Assembly: GCA_022606425.2 (NCBI GenBank)
Contig: JAHDVF020000875.1
Span: forward strand, 1,116,001 to 1,180,000
Direction: 5' to 3'
DNA: 64,000 bases
From: Lepidostoma basale
Lineage: Eukaryota; Arthropoda; Insecta; Trichoptera; Lepidostomatidae
Part shown: positions 1 to 9,274 of the stretch, piece after piece
Layout of the letters: the number at the start of each line of letters is the position of its first letter
Numbering within the stretch: the first letter of the stretch is position 1
Program-made: the position numbers and the translations under genes
The notes under the pieces: generated by a model
The model's database searches: none
Told to the model about the DNA's origin: nothing
The model's input: the letters and a program-made list of their open reading frames with translations, nothing else

Positions 1-455
1 GACGATGAATGTGAATAAGTCCAAGGTAATTTTTGTAAAAAAAAAACATGACAGTCTGCAACATTAGCGTGAAAGGTGAAAATCTGGAGCAAGTAGATGA
101 GTTTGTGTATTCTGGTAGTATGTTTACAAAGAAGGGTTGGGGCAGGCAACAAAGTGAATGGTGCATTTAAAGTTGTCATCCCAAACAAAAACCTATCCAA
201 AAAGCTAAAAAGGCAGTGCACAATGGTGTTCTAGTATCGATCCTTATTTATGGAAGCAAAGTATGGAACTGGCAAAAGAAGGATGAAAGTAGAATAAATG
301 CAGTTAAATTGAAATCTATTGGACGAATGTGTTACCACACATTCGTCCACATTCTGTGTAAGATAGAGTATCGAATGAAAATCTAAGAAGTGAATGCGGT
401 GCGAATGATGGTGTTATTAACAAAATAATGAAAGTGCTATTAACCGTCGCGTTGC
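1..455 (+). mobile_element. RTE-a LINE fragment (RT C-terminal region), 5' cut by window edge
   Basis: Decayed copy of the commonest LINE here, called RTE-a. The plus strand encodes, with frameshifts, a C-terminal reverse-transcriptase segment parallel to the better copy at 20509-20994: a stretch like EQVxEFVYxGSMFT, then GNKVNGAFKVV, NGVLVSILIYGSKVWNWQKK and INAVK. A deletion has removed the DGRTDSDVERR block near 133. It continues to the NKIMK motif near 420-430 and then loses similarity. The assignment to a non-LTR retrotransposon rests on the YGSEAW and LRWFGHMER motifs seen in its relatives. Confidence 0.75.
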
Positions 456-1230
456 CATGTGGTCAATTGAGTTTCCACTGCCAATTTAAAGTTGATTTTC
501 TTAAAACCTATGGACCCTAATGTTAAAAAAAAAATTGTAATCCTCTATTGAAGTGTTCTCAATATTTCGTAATAAAAAAAAAGCAAAAAATTACTTCCTT
601 CATCCCAAAAAAAAATACTTTCTAAGACTGCCCTCACCTTCATTCGTGTAAAGGTAGAATTTGTTTTGCTAATATTTACAACTTTATCAAAAGTGACAAA
701 TACTTACTCGCTGTTTTGAACGTATTATAAATTATATCTTTGGCTTTTTCAATAGGTACGTAATAATACCGACTGTGGATGGAAACGCAGAACGCAACTT
801 AATAATATCAGAACTGTGAAAATATTAACACTTTACCAAAAGGGACAAATATTAATACGTACTCGTTGTCTTGAACGTACTATACATTTTGCCTAGGTGC
901 CTTTATCATACGTAAAATCTCGTAATGTCTCGCCCCGCCGGCTGCGGCGCGCAGACAAGTTTATACCTGGTGTCCAGTTGCTCGTATGCTGTGACGCATT
1001 CCATATCAGAAATCGCATGGTTCCAGAAAAAAATTAATAATGATATGTTTTTCAAATAATCCATGTATGTTATAGATATCGATCTATTCCTAATGAAATT
1101 CCCTACAAGATGACATAAATTAAATTTTGATTCATCTAGTCATATGCTTGATATTTAGATAAAGTTAGCGGTAAACTGAACTTACCACATGGGAGCGAGC
1201 GTTTTGTTTTGAACACGGTACGTTAAGGGT
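456..1230. repeat. AT-rich stretch with a degenerate direct duplication (671-765 and 821-920)
   Basis: No gene seen. Two segments about 95-100 bp long, with starts 150 bp apart, read alike: both go from an AATATT(T/A)ACA start through ACAAATA and TACTCGTTGT-like words to TTGAACGTA and a GGTACGTAA / CATACGTAA end. A short GC-rich patch (930-950, containing CCGCCGGC and CGGCGCGC) stands out from the AT-rich surroundings but has no recognisable product. Confidence 0.45.
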
Positions 1231-1514
1231 TAAGATGGTTTGGACACATGGAAAGAGTGAATAACGAAAGGATGGGAATAAAAAGTATATGTTAATGATG
1301 TAAATGGAACTAGAAATAGAGGAAGACCGAGGAAAACGTGGCACGATCAAATAAATGAAATATTGAATGTCGGCCACGTGGAGAAATCGACGCTCGTGCA
1401 TGACATGATGTACGCATGTTAAGGAAGCTATAGAAATATGTCAGGAAAGGAAAGTGTGGCAGTCCATTATTTCTGCCCATTATAGATGCCGTGATGGTTA
1501 GTTAGTAAGTTAGT
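1231..1514 (+). mobile_element. RTE-a LINE 3' end with TTAG tail
   Basis: Sense-strand 3' end of RTE-a. It starts at the LRWFGHMER-coding region (AAGATGGTTTGGACACATGG), runs through the RNRGRPRKTWHDQI block, and ends with the family's conserved terminus (GCCGTGATGG) followed by TTAGTTAGTAAGTTAGTT. The tail is typical of target-primed RTE-like elements that end in short tandem repeats. Several small deletions break the frame. The copy abuts the 3' end of an opposing LINE fragment at 1515. Confidence 0.8.
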
Positions 1515-1740
1515 TCTCTTCTCTGGTTTCAATCCTGGGATTGGTTTGCAGCAATTTCCTCTATTCTTCTCATCCATTCTTCCCTGTCTTGTGCGGCTCT
1601 TTTGAAATCTGCATATGATGAGCAGCGGCGTCCCCTAGAGTTTGTCCCCTCGGTCATACCCTCCATTATGGCATGAAAGAGGCCTTCTTGTCGTATTACA
1701 TGGCCGATCCAGCTTGCGCGCCTTTTGGACAAGGTCCTGA
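1515..1740 (-). mobile_element. LINE family f fragment (RT C-terminus)
   Basis: Minus-strand ORF 1529-1732 (67 codons) carries RASWIGHVIRQEG, AIMEGMTEGTNSRGRR and YADFKRAAQDREEW. The same protein end recurs at 13611-14098 and 51540-51745, where GRPRREYLEDLLVDVR is present; that block is deleted here. This is the C-terminal tail of an RTE-like non-LTR reverse transcriptase (RWIGHVIR and GRPR motifs). It is a short 3' relic and cannot be active. Confidence 0.7.
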
Positions 1741-2083
1741 GCAGTTAATTATGTATTTAAATATTTTGAATACTTTGAGAACCGCTAACTTGACCTATCA
1801 TGTTATTAAACTTTCGGGTACAACTGTCTTCAGCAGAGGTAGAATTCAAAATCTGATTGTAAGGCGGCTGATTGGAAAATAAATATATGAAACGAGAACT
1901 AACAGGAGCTGATTATTCAAGTAAAGCATTATTACGACTTAACGTGTCTGAGAAAACAAATTATAAATTTACCTCCTTCCCGTTCAAGTGAAACGAAGAT
2001 ATTTTGTAATAAGATTTTCTGCTTGAGAGCAGTATATTATACAAGGTGCCTCAAAAGAAAGTTCATATTTAAATAATTAAATA

Positions 2084-2482
2084 ACGAACTAACAAACTAA
2101 CCATCACACCGGGTCCCCGAAGGAGTAGGCAGAAATAATGGACTGTCAGACTTTTCTTTCCTGACATATTTCTCTCGCTTCCTTAACATCCATACATCGT
2201 GCCATGCACGCGCGTCCATTTTTGACTCCTTACAAGGCCGACATTCAATATTTGATTTATTTGATCGTGCCACGTTTTCCTCGGTCTTCCTCCTCTATTT
2301 CTGGTTCCATTTATATCGTTAACATATAATTTCTTACTATTCTTTCTTCATTCGTTCTTTCCAGATGTCCAAACCATCTTAATGATTTTTTCTTTATTTT
2401 TTTCATAACACCACCATTCGCACCGCATTCACTTCTAATATTTTCATTTGACACTATCATACACAGAGTATCCACACATTAA
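2084..2482 (-). mobile_element. RTE-a LINE 3' end (nested)
   Basis: Minus-strand RTE-a 3' end. Read on plus it begins with the tail complement (AACTAACAAACTAACC), then the conserved terminus around the stop, the AREICQE / LSAY-coding stretch, and the GRPRKTWHDQI block, ending near ACACAGAGTATCCACACATT at 2461-2480. Frame is broken. It is inserted inside the mariner-like relic. Confidence 0.75.
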
Positions 2483-2499
2483 ATAAAACGATGTTTTTT

Positions 2500-3035
2500 T
2501 AAAAGTATTTGGGCATAGAACTGGTGGGAGGAGCTGATCTGCGGGAAGAAATACAAGCCCAAGTAAGCAAGGCAGCTGTAATCTCTGGCGCTCTAAAATC
2601 CACAATATGGAAAAACAAAGACTTGACTATTAAGAGTAAGATGAGAATCTATAAAGCATGCGTAAGACCAATAATAACATATGGCTTCGAAGCAGGGTCA
2701 GACACAGTAAGAACCAAACAAGTTTTGAGGACTTCCGAAATCAAGACACTGAGAGATCGCGCGAGGAACACCAGAATAAAAAATATATGTGAGGTTGAGG
2801 ATATTGTAAGATAGAGCAGACAGCGCCAAAGGGACTGGTACGGTTATGTTAAAAAAAATTGACACCACCAGACTCCCTTATGTTGGATTGCATTATCAGC
2901 CTCATGGGACTTGTCTTCGTGGAAGACCTCCCAAATGATGGAAGGACAGCTGGGAGTCTACACCTCACAGGAGGAGCAACACTCTGGAGGACAGACCACC
3001 CAGGTTTGCAACAAGGAAGAAGAAGAATATGTTTT
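2500..3035 (+). mobile_element. RTE-c LINE fragment with (GAA)n tail
   Basis: ORF 2509-2814 (101 codons) reads GxxLVGGADLREEIQAQVSKAAVISGALKS, then KACVRPIITYGFEA and RTSEIKTLRDRARNTRIKNICEVEDIVR, the fingerprint of a second RTE-like family (RTE-c). A stop follows at 2812, and the remaining 3' part continues in other frames to GGAAGAAGAAG at 3015-3025. The best copy of this family is at 5606-6252. Confidence 0.75.
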
Positions 3036-3247
3036 TTTAATAGTTCCGCTTTTGTCTGTTTGTCTTTTTGAGTCCTTTATATAGATACAGATCAATGGTA
3101 AATATGATTCTGTACAAAAATAAACTTAAACATAAAATGTAAAATTTACTCAATTTAAATATTGGTATTGAAGTTATTTAAGAGGATTCGTATTTAATGT
3201 AATTGAATTTAAATTGTATAACAGCTGACATATTTATATATAACTAT

Positions 3248-3518
3248 TCTTTTTCTTCTTCAAGTGCCCTGTCGTGTCCCCCCAATGTTGGCGATCACCT
3301 CGGCGAACCTGTCCCTGTCCTGCGCCGCTCAGAACAGCTCCTCCACACTTCGGATACCGGTCCACTCCCTCACGTTTAGCAGCCAGGACATCTGTCTCTT
3401 ACCGGGCCCTCGGCATCCTCAATTTTCCCCTCCAATATCAGTTGGAGAAGGTGGTATTTTTCCCCACGCAGTATATGACCCAGATATGAAATCTTTCGAA
3501 TCTTTATAGTTGATAACA
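3248..3518 (-). mobile_element. RTE-d LINE 3' fragment
   Basis: Minus-strand relic: ORF 3376-3603 includes KIRKISYLGHILRGEKYHLLQ and ILEGKIEDAEGPV, the tail of a third LINE family (RTE-d) better preserved at 63478-64000. The 3' end on minus is an A/G-rich GAAGAAGAAAAAG tail (plus-strand complement at 3248-3262). Frameshifted and short. Confidence 0.7.
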
Positions 3519-3779
3519 CGTAAAAAAATATAACTATTAAAAAATTATACTTATACCGTATAAATTTGTACCATATATAAAATGCAACTGAATTTAAATA
3601 CAATATGTTATATATTTTGGTCTGTTAGGTTGGTGTCCCCTTTTTTAGTTTTTTCATCTAATTAGTCCATGTTTGTCGTAACAAACCAATTTTTCGGCAG
3701 TAATCAAGTTTATATTTATTTAGTTATCGATTAAAAAAAGGAAAACCAGTGAAATTATTAAAGTACACCATTTGGTAAT

Positions 3780-4160
3780 TTATTTCTTAAAAATAATATC
3801 GCCCAAATGTAAACCCTCGCGTTCGCGGCACTCATTTACTCGAACAGTAAAATTTCTTATAACGGCTCGGCAGGTAGGCATCGTAATGGGTGCCACTTCG
3901 TGACGAATATTTTCTTTCAAAACCACCAGGGAAGTGGGTTTATTGGTGTGAACGTTAAATTTGAGATAGCCCCATAGTAAAAAGTCCATAGGGGTTAAAT
4001 CACCTCTCCTGGATATCAATTTGCCAGGGAAAATTTCACGAACTCGTGTGTGACGTTGCTCCGTCCTGCTGGAATCATATTCTTTGGTTATTGCCAGGAA
4101 AACTTGTAATTCAGGCACCAGGAAGTCATCTAACATCTCCAAATAATGCTCTGAATTCAA
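3780..4160 (-). pseudogene. Mariner/Tc1-type transposase, C-terminal relic
   Basis: A 126-codon minus-strand ORF reads LEMLDDFLVPEL, then ISRRGDLTPMDFLLWGYLKF, VLKENIRHEVAPI, and ends HLGDIIFKK. The DLTPxDFxLWGYLK and HLxDIIFK motifs are those of IS630/Tc1/mariner-type DDE transposases common in insects. Only the C-terminal third remains: the N-terminal DNA-binding half and the first catalytic Asp are missing, and the WPxRSP words before DLTP are deleted. It lies 10-30 bp inside the right inverted end of the 2038-4190 element, so this is a dead internal-deletion copy. Confidence 0.65.
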
Positions 4161-4403
4161 TCATAAAGTTTCTTTCGAGACACCTTGTATTATATAATAA
4201 AGTATACACTTAATTTATTATTATGTATGTACATGTATATACATAATATAAAGAACATTTTAAACAAATACAAACTAATAACTTAATTCACCACTCATGT
4301 TCAACCATTTTCAAATAAAGGGTTCTTTAAGAAAGCTCTTGAATCAATATTGAAATCAAGTTGGATTTGTCTTAATTATTCATTATTTAAGTAAATTTTG
4401 GTT

Positions 4404-4641
4404 TAAGTAACTAACCATCACGCCGTCTCCCAGATGGGGTAGGCAGAAATAACATTTCTTTCCTGACATACTTATCTCGATTTCTCAACATTCATACATC
4501 GTGCATATACGCACGTCGATTTCTCCGACTCCTCACTAGTTCCATTTATAATATATCGTTAACCTTTACTTTTTACCATTATTTCTTAATTAATAATTCT
4601 TTCCACGTATCCAAACCATCTTAATAATCTTTTCATTGTTT
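4404..4641 (-). mobile_element. RTE-a LINE 3' end
   Basis: Plus-strand complement starts TAAGTAACTAACCATCACGC (tail plus conserved terminus) and runs through the AREICQE and RNRR-coding parts to CCAAACCATCTTAATAATC. The GRPRKTWHDQI block is deleted (near 4540). Ends at 4641 against a hammerhead-type D element. Confidence 0.75.
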
Positions 4642-4800
4642 TACTAAGGCATTATCAAATGACATTTGATTATACCTTAGTAAGGCAAAACATGTCATTC
4701 CCATAAAATATAATAAAACTCATTGAAAACCTACGTTTTAATTTGTATTAGTTATTTAATAAAGAGTTTTACATCGCTCTTCAAGAAATTAAAAATCAGA
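4633..4800 (+). mobile_element. Hammerhead-type D element, short palindromic copy
   Basis: A small palindrome (4633-4690) has arms containing GTTTTACTAAGGCATTATC and its complement, followed on plus by AAAACATGTCATTCCCATAA and the shared downstream part (TAAAACTCATTGAAAACC, TTTTACATCGCTCTTCAAG). The family's better copies (52787-52890, 57358-57575) have a hammerhead-like core. Here the core is decayed (TTGATTA, GAAA changed to AAAA), so only descent is claimed. Confidence 0.45.
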
Positions 4801-4882
4801 TAAAAATACGATCACAGAGCAATTTTAGAACATTATTATTACACTTTGTTTAGTCCACTAATTATTAAATAAATATTAAAAA

Positions 4883-4921
4883 ACACGACATGTTTCGGAA
4901 AATACCTCCATCTTCAGGTGT
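4883..4921 (-). ncRNA. Hammerhead ribozyme variant, type B (ACATGT)
   Basis: Read on minus: helix I strand ACAC (4918-4921), core CTGAAGA (4911-4917, fits CUGANGA), one extra T (4910), helix II GGAGGTATTTTCC (4897-4909; GGAG pairs TTCC with one G-U), GAA (4894-4896), palindrome ACATGT (4888-4893), C as cleavage position 17 (4887), helix I strand GTGT (4883-4886). All invariant core bases are present. The extra base after A9 and the palindrome replacing helix III match the other copies here. Confidence 0.6.
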
Positions 4922-5135
4922 AAAAATATAATAAAAACTAAACAAAGAAATACTAATATAAAAACGCATTTAAAATTCGATTGAAAAATTAACCTAGTCT
5001 ATTTGTTAAAAGTACTAAAAATATATTTTTAACAGTTATTAGTACTTATAACAAATAGCTCAGGTTAATTTTTAAATCGAATTTTAAATACGTTTTTATA
5101 TTAGTCTTTCTTTGTTTAGTTTTTTTTATATTTTA

Positions 5136-5174
5136 ACACCTGAAGATGGAGGTATTCTCCGTAACATGTCGTGT
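5136..5174 (+). ncRNA. Hammerhead ribozyme variant, type B, probably inactive
   Basis: Mirror copy: helix I ACAC (5136-5139), core CTGAAGA (5140-5146), extra T, helix II GGAGGTATTCTCC (5148-5160, four Watson-Crick pairs), then GTA instead of GAA (5161-5163), ACATGT (5164-5169), C (5170), GTGT (5171-5174). The A13-to-T change hits an invariant residue, so cleavage is not expected. Helix II is better paired than in its partner at 4883-4921. Confidence 0.5.
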
Positions 5175-5282
5175 TTTTTAGTATTTTTTTAATAATTAGT
5201 GGATTAAACAAAGTAATTTTCAATTTCCTAAGTATATTACTATGGAATTCCACAGTGTTAATGCCTTAGCGTTCAATAACTT

Positions 5283-5530
5283 CATTATTATTACTATTAT
5301 TTTTTTGTTGAATAGCTCTTTACATCATTATAGAGGTAGTCAAATTGATGTGATGGGTATAGCTATTGTAATGATTCTCGTAACATGTAATAGGTAGCTG
5401 ATCTATTGCCATTTTAGGGTTACGTGAATTCTACAGCAGTCCAAAGACAGTTTTAGAATTATACTATCATCGTCCAACTCGGGACCTTCAGTGTGGCAGG
5501 TATATCTTTTACCACTTTCCCACGAAGGAC
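5283..5530 (-). mobile_element. tRNA-headed SINE (family S1), full-length degenerate copy
   Basis: Plus strand shows the complement of the 3' (AAT)n tail (5283-5306), the conserved GAATAGCTCTTTACATCATT segment, CGTAACATGTAATAGGTAGC, TGAATTCTACAGCAG and finally the tRNA-like head ending ACTTTCCCACGAAGGACG. Cleaner copies are at 50378-50637 and 14101-14240, where the head shows the GTGGCCGAGTGG A-box area and the GGTTCGATTCCCGG B-box. Confidence 0.65.
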
Positions 5531-5605
5531 GTTAAAGAATTAAATAATTATATTATATATAAGAGAGATAATTAATTATATAAAGAGTTAAAGAATTATA
5601 TATAC

Positions 5606-6252
5606 ACTACTTCTTCTTCTTATTCCTTATTGTAGACCTATGTGGTCTGTTCTCCAGAGTGTTGCTCCTCCTGTGAGGTAGATTCCCAGCTGTCCTTCCA
5701 TCTTTTCGGAGGTCTTCATCGAGGACGAGTCCCATGAGGCTGATTATGCATTGCAATATAGGGGAGTCTGGTGGTGCTATTCTTTGAACATGACCGTACC
5801 AGTCCCTTTTTCGCTGTCTGCTCCATCTTATAATATCCTCAACCTCACATATCTCTCTTATTCTGGTGTTCCTCAAGTGATCTCTCAGTGTCTTGCCTGC
5901 TATCGTCCTCAGTGTTTTTATTTCGGAAGTCCTCAAAACTTGTTTGGTCCATACTGTGTCTGCCATTGCTTCGACGCCATATGTTATTATTGGTCTTACG
6001 CATGCTTTATAGATTCTCATCTTAATCTTAATGGCCATGTCTTTGTTTTTCCATATTGTGGATTTTAGAGCCCCAGAGATTGCAGCTGCCTTGTTTACTT
6101 GCGCTTGTATTTCTTCCCGCAGATCAGCTTTCCCCACCATGTCTATGCCTAGATACTTGAAGGTCCTGACCTGTTCTATGGGTTGATTTTCTATAACCAG
6201 GTTACATGTTTTGGGTGTTTTGGAAAAGGTCGTACACGCATATACACGCATT
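5606..6252 (-). mobile_element. RTE-c LINE fragment, longest open copy (214 codons)
   Basis: Minus-strand ORF 5607-6251 is open for 214 codons. In order: PIEQVRTFKYLGIDMVG (about residue 24), KADLREEIQAQVNKAAAISG, KMRIYKACVRPIITYGVEA, QVLRTSEIKTLRTIAGKTLR, ICEVEDIIRWSRQRKRDWYGHVQR, a shifted LPHRRSNTLENRPHRS segment and a Lys-rich end from (GAA)n. FKYLG, TYGVEA and WYGHVQR are C-terminal hallmarks of RTE-like reverse transcriptases. The catalytic RT domain (with its YADD box) and the endonuclease are absent: a 5'-truncated insertion. Confidence 0.8.
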
Positions 6253-6845
6253 CTCTAATTTCTTAGTGTTCATCCTTCCATAATCTTAACTTATTTCTGT
6301 GTTAAAAATATCTTTAGCTTTTTCATCATAATAATTTTTCGTGAGGTTTACCCAAATTACTTTTACAGCAAAATATCTGTCAAGATAATATGTTTTTTTT
6401 TCCTACGCACATAACGAAAATCATATTCTTTATATAGACGACTTGTGTGTATGAAGGCAACAAAATTGTATCATTTCGCGGGAAACCATTTGACGAGATT
6501 TATCACGAAATAAATGGCACCGAGAATAAAAAGCTTTTTTTTGTAGAAAAGGACACATTAACATCTTTGAGCCCTGTTGAATACTTTTTACTCGGGTTTT
6601 TGTATTGTGGGCTCTATTGTTATACGCGCGGAGACTCGGCTTATTCGTAGAGATCAAATGGATACCTAATGATCCGGTGTTTCCTAAACTTTGGATATAA
6701 AACTTTCAAAAACAATAAAAAGATTTTTCAAATTTGCAAAGAAACGTAAATATTTTTTCAATATTAATGGAATTTGTTTTGGGAGATCCTATTTTAAGAG
6801 GGTAACAAACGGAAGCTACAAATACGTTCGTGGGACTTAAATTAT
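6253..6845. other. No gene or repeat recognised
   Basis: AT-rich sequence of about 590 bp. Short ORFs on both strands (6447-6650 plus, 6430-6657 minus) show no motif I recognise and read like chance ORFs. Confidence 0.4.
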
Positions 6846-7627
6846 CACAACAACAACAACATACCATCACGTCGTTTCCCCGTAGGGGTAGGCAGAGAGA
6901 ATGGACTGCCACATTGCTCTATCCTGACATACCTCTTTAGCTTCCTCCACATTCATACAGCGAGTCATACACGCACATTTGATTAATTTGGTCATGGCAT
7001 GTTTTCCTCGGTCCACCTCGACTCCGTTCTCCATTAACATCGTTTACTTATACTTTTTTTTAACCATTCTTTCTTCACTCATGCGCTCCATATATCCGAA
7101 CCAACGCAGCGATCCTTTCATAATTTTGTTCATAATACCGTCTTTCGCTCTACATTCCTTTCTTATATCAGCATTTGAGATTCTGTCGTACATCGTTCTA
7201 CCACACATAGGTCTTAGGGACCTCATATCGCATTTATTCTGCTTTCATCCTTTTTTTGCCAGTTCCATGCTTCGTTTCCATACATAAGGGTTGGGACCAG
7301 AACTCCATTGTGAACGGCCATTTTCGCTTTCAATGATAAATTCTTGTTTCCAATAATTATTTTTAAAATTCTATTCACTTTGTTACCCGCAACAATCCTT
7401 CTTTCAACGTCACTATCTGTTCGGCCATCCGCTGTGAACATGCTACCTAAATACACAAATTTCCTCACCTGTTTGTTCCTAGTTCTCTTCGTTCCCACTT
7501 ATATTACAAACTGTCATTTGCTCCTCCCTTTAAAAAACTAACACCGTTGACTTTCCGACATTCATCATTTAATCGTTTGACTTGCATACCTCATACATTC
7601 TCGACCCCAAGACTTGTAATTCGTTCG
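6846..7627 (-). mobile_element. RTE-b LINE 3' region with (GTT)n tail
   Basis: Relative of RTE-a ending in a (GTT)n tail instead of TTAG (complement ACAACAACAACA at 6848-6860). Minus-strand pieces: ORF 7223-7498 reads VRKFVYLGSMFTADGRTDSD, VERRIVAGNKVNRILK, KAKMAVHNGVLVPTLMYGNE; ORF 7044-7226 reads MRSLRPMCGRTMYDRISNAD, IRKECRAKDGIMNKIMKGSL, RWFGYMERMSEERM. The 3' frame is broken. Similarity extends back to a DELQVLVSRM-coding part near 7625. Confidence 0.8.
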
Positions 7628-7689
7628 TTAAATTATAATATAAAGATTTTTTTACTTTGATATTTCCAAGGTGGTCTAGGGGATATAAA

Positions 7690-7833
7690 TATTCGATTTT
7701 GATCTAGAATACGTACTACAGCTGTTCCGCCAATATATGTCACGAAAATAAAAATAAATAATAATAATAATAAACATTGTGATACCATAACAGCGTTTTA
7801 AATTTTAACAGTTAAAAATTTATATATAATTTA
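7690..7833 (+). mobile_element. Hammerhead-type A element relic
   Basis: Contains ACAGCTGTTCCGCCAATATA, the complement of the type A core region, directly followed on plus by the type A downstream part (AAAATAAAAATAAATAAT, ATAACAGCGTTTTAAATTTT). This looks like a collapsed head-to-head pair. The ribozyme core is not intact. Confidence 0.4.
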
Positions 7834-7980
7834 TAGTGGCGATGAGGTTCGCAACCCATCACACCGCGTCTTCCGCGGAGCGAAAAGAGAAGGATGGAGT
7901 GCCGCATCAGTAAAAGTGTGACAGTCCATTCTTTCTGCCTACCCTTTCAGGGAGATGGCGTAATGGTTAGTTAGTTAGTT
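7834..7980 (+). mobile_element. Chimeric SINE (S2) with RTE-a 3' end
   Basis: The head (GTGGCGATGAGGTTCGCAAC, then CCATCACACCGCGTC, GCGAAAAGAGAAGGATGGAG) is unrelated to RTE-a, but from GTGACAGTCCATTCTTTCTG onwards it equals the RTE-a 3' terminus and ends GGTTAGTTAGTTAG. Four further copies have the same head-tail junction (37693, 40996, 42811, 42945), so it is a family, not a chance fusion. LINE 3' ends on SINEs are the usual sign of mobilisation by that LINE's protein. Confidence 0.7.
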
Positions 7981-8018
7981 TAATTGATATAAATTTCAAT
8001 GTATTTTAGTCAATTACA

Positions 8019-8172
8019 GGACGAATTTCATGGCCGAGTGGCATCAGCTATGACTGCCACTAAAAAGATACCTGGTTTGATTCCCTGCGATGACGGTGTG
8101 AAAAAAATACGCTGTCTTTGGTCTGGTAGAATTAACGTGACAATAATAATGGTTATGCTACCTAATACAGTA
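8019..8172 (+). mobile_element. tRNA-headed SINE S1 (5' part, plus strand)
   Basis: Sense copy: head CATGGCCGAGTGGCATCAGC then ACTGCCACT, a degenerate B-box region (TGGTTTGATTCCCTG), then the body TTTGGTCTGGTAGAATTAAC and GTGACAATAATAATGG. The 3' half is missing. It shows that the head region is the 5' end. Confidence 0.6.
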
Positions 8173-8925
8173 AATTGGGTTCAAATAACCTGTTGAATAC
8201 AAAAATGTGGAAAGCAACAGAAACTACCACATTAAATGCGCAAGTGGCATCTCAAGAATTAGACTTTGCTTCAAACCAATCCGTAGGATTGAAACGTAAT
8301 TAGTAAAAAAACACAAAAAACTCGAACGTTTTCACTTTACGATAGCTTATTAAAATCGAAGTATACAGGCTCTAAAAAATGTTTTTTGCATAGGGAAAAT
8401 CAGTTCTATATATAAAAAAAGCAATAATGATTACTCGTATTCCTTGGAAAATTCTTGAATTAATCTATAATACATCCTTTAAATCAAAATTTTCAAAATA
8501 ATATGTTGGTGAACTGTCATAAGATGTAAATGAAAGATGGCGGCGTCTTATTGTGTGAGTTTAGTATTTTTAACGATAGATGGCAATAGTTAGGTAAAAA
8601 AACAGTGAAACAATGCGTTTGAAAGCAATCGGTAAAGTATTTCCAACTTCACTGGCTAAGTGTAGAAATATGGCTGAAAAATAGTATTGACCGCGTGTAA
8701 ACCCATTGATTTTAACTCCCGACAGTTGAAAATACGATTTGCCAGAGATGAAACATTAAATAAACATTAATGATGTTTGAAATAAAAAGAACACTTTATA
8801 CGAACATAAGTAATTTTGACATATAAACACGATATTTGAATAGTCGTTAACCAAATATTCTCGTTAGTTAATTCTAAAGAGGTTCACGTTAGATGAAAAA
8901 TTGAGATTATTTTGCTTTAATCCTA
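8173..8925. other. No gene recognised
   Basis: About 750 bp of AT-rich sequence with no ORF or repeat I can assign; the segment around 8531-8600 (AAGATGGCGGCGTCTTATTG) is unlike other sequence in the window. Confidence 0.35.
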
Positions 8926-9265
8926 GAGAGTTTTAAAGCCATCTCTAGGAACAAGTTGGAGCATAAAATAAACCAAAACAAAAATAGTTTTCAACGCTTT
9001 CGAGCAGCAAATTGTGGCATGTAAGACTATAACCAGGAGAGTTTTTACATGTGTTCGTATGACAATTTGTGTCATAAAATAAATTATAATCAAGGGAGTT
9101 TTTAACTGCTTCCAAACAGCAATTTGGGGCAAAAAATCAAATATGTCCAGGAGAGATTTTACGTGTTTTCGAATACCATTTTGGGGCACAGAATAAATTA
9201 TATCCATGACGGAATTTAAATTAATTCGAGCAGAAATTTTGGGCATTAAATAAACAATAACCTCC
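8926..9265. repeat. 57-bp degenerate tandem repeat (about five units)
   Basis: Words such as GCAATTTGGGGCA and ATAAAATAAATTATA followed by GGGAGTTTTTA recur about every 57 bp. Because 57 is a multiple of three, the minus strand stays open (8923-9270) and encodes a 19-residue periodic peptide: IIYSVPQ..KHVKS, IFDFLPQ..KQLKT, IIYFMTQ..THVKT and so on. One unit is 3 bp shorter. I read this as a minisatellite whose period keeps a frame open by chance, not a proven protein. A lone related unit sits at 25545-25595. Confidence 0.65.
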
Positions 9266-9274
9266 ACCATTCAC

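Larger units (their letters stand above)
2038..4190 (-). mobile_element. Mariner-like DNA element relic bounded by inverted ends
   Basis: The left end starts ATACAAGGTGCCTCAAAAGA at 2038; the right end, read on the minus strand from 4190, starts ATACAAGGTGTCTCGAAAGA. These are near-perfect terminal inverted repeats of about 23 bp, with TA at both edges. A transposase C-terminal relic lies just inside the right end (3780-4160). Three LINE fragments lie inside (2084-2482, 2500-3035, 3248-3518); removing them leaves about 1 kb, near the size of a deleted mariner-type element. Pairing the two ends as one element is an inference. Confidence 0.5.
4844..5213. mobile_element. Palindromic (foldback) element with a hammerhead motif in each arm
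   Basis: Two arms of about 180 bp are inverted copies, from CTTTGTTTAGTCCACTAATT at the left edge to its complement at the right edge (AATTAGTGGATTAAACAAAG, 5194-5213). Each arm carries a hammerhead-like unit reading outwards (4883-4921 minus, 5136-5174 plus). The centre (4980-5060) is A/T-rich with TTTTTAACAGTTATTAGTAC. No coding sequence. This is a non-autonomous element of the hammerhead population. Confidence 0.65.

Noticed and set aside
1497..1514. Telomere-type repeat at (TTAG)n tails
   Set aside because: The tails are TTAG, not the insect TTAGG, are only 3-5 units, and always follow the same LINE 3' terminus.
8926..9265. CRISPR-like array
   Set aside because: Units are contiguous 57-bp degenerate repeats without unique spacers, and the genome is eukaryotic.
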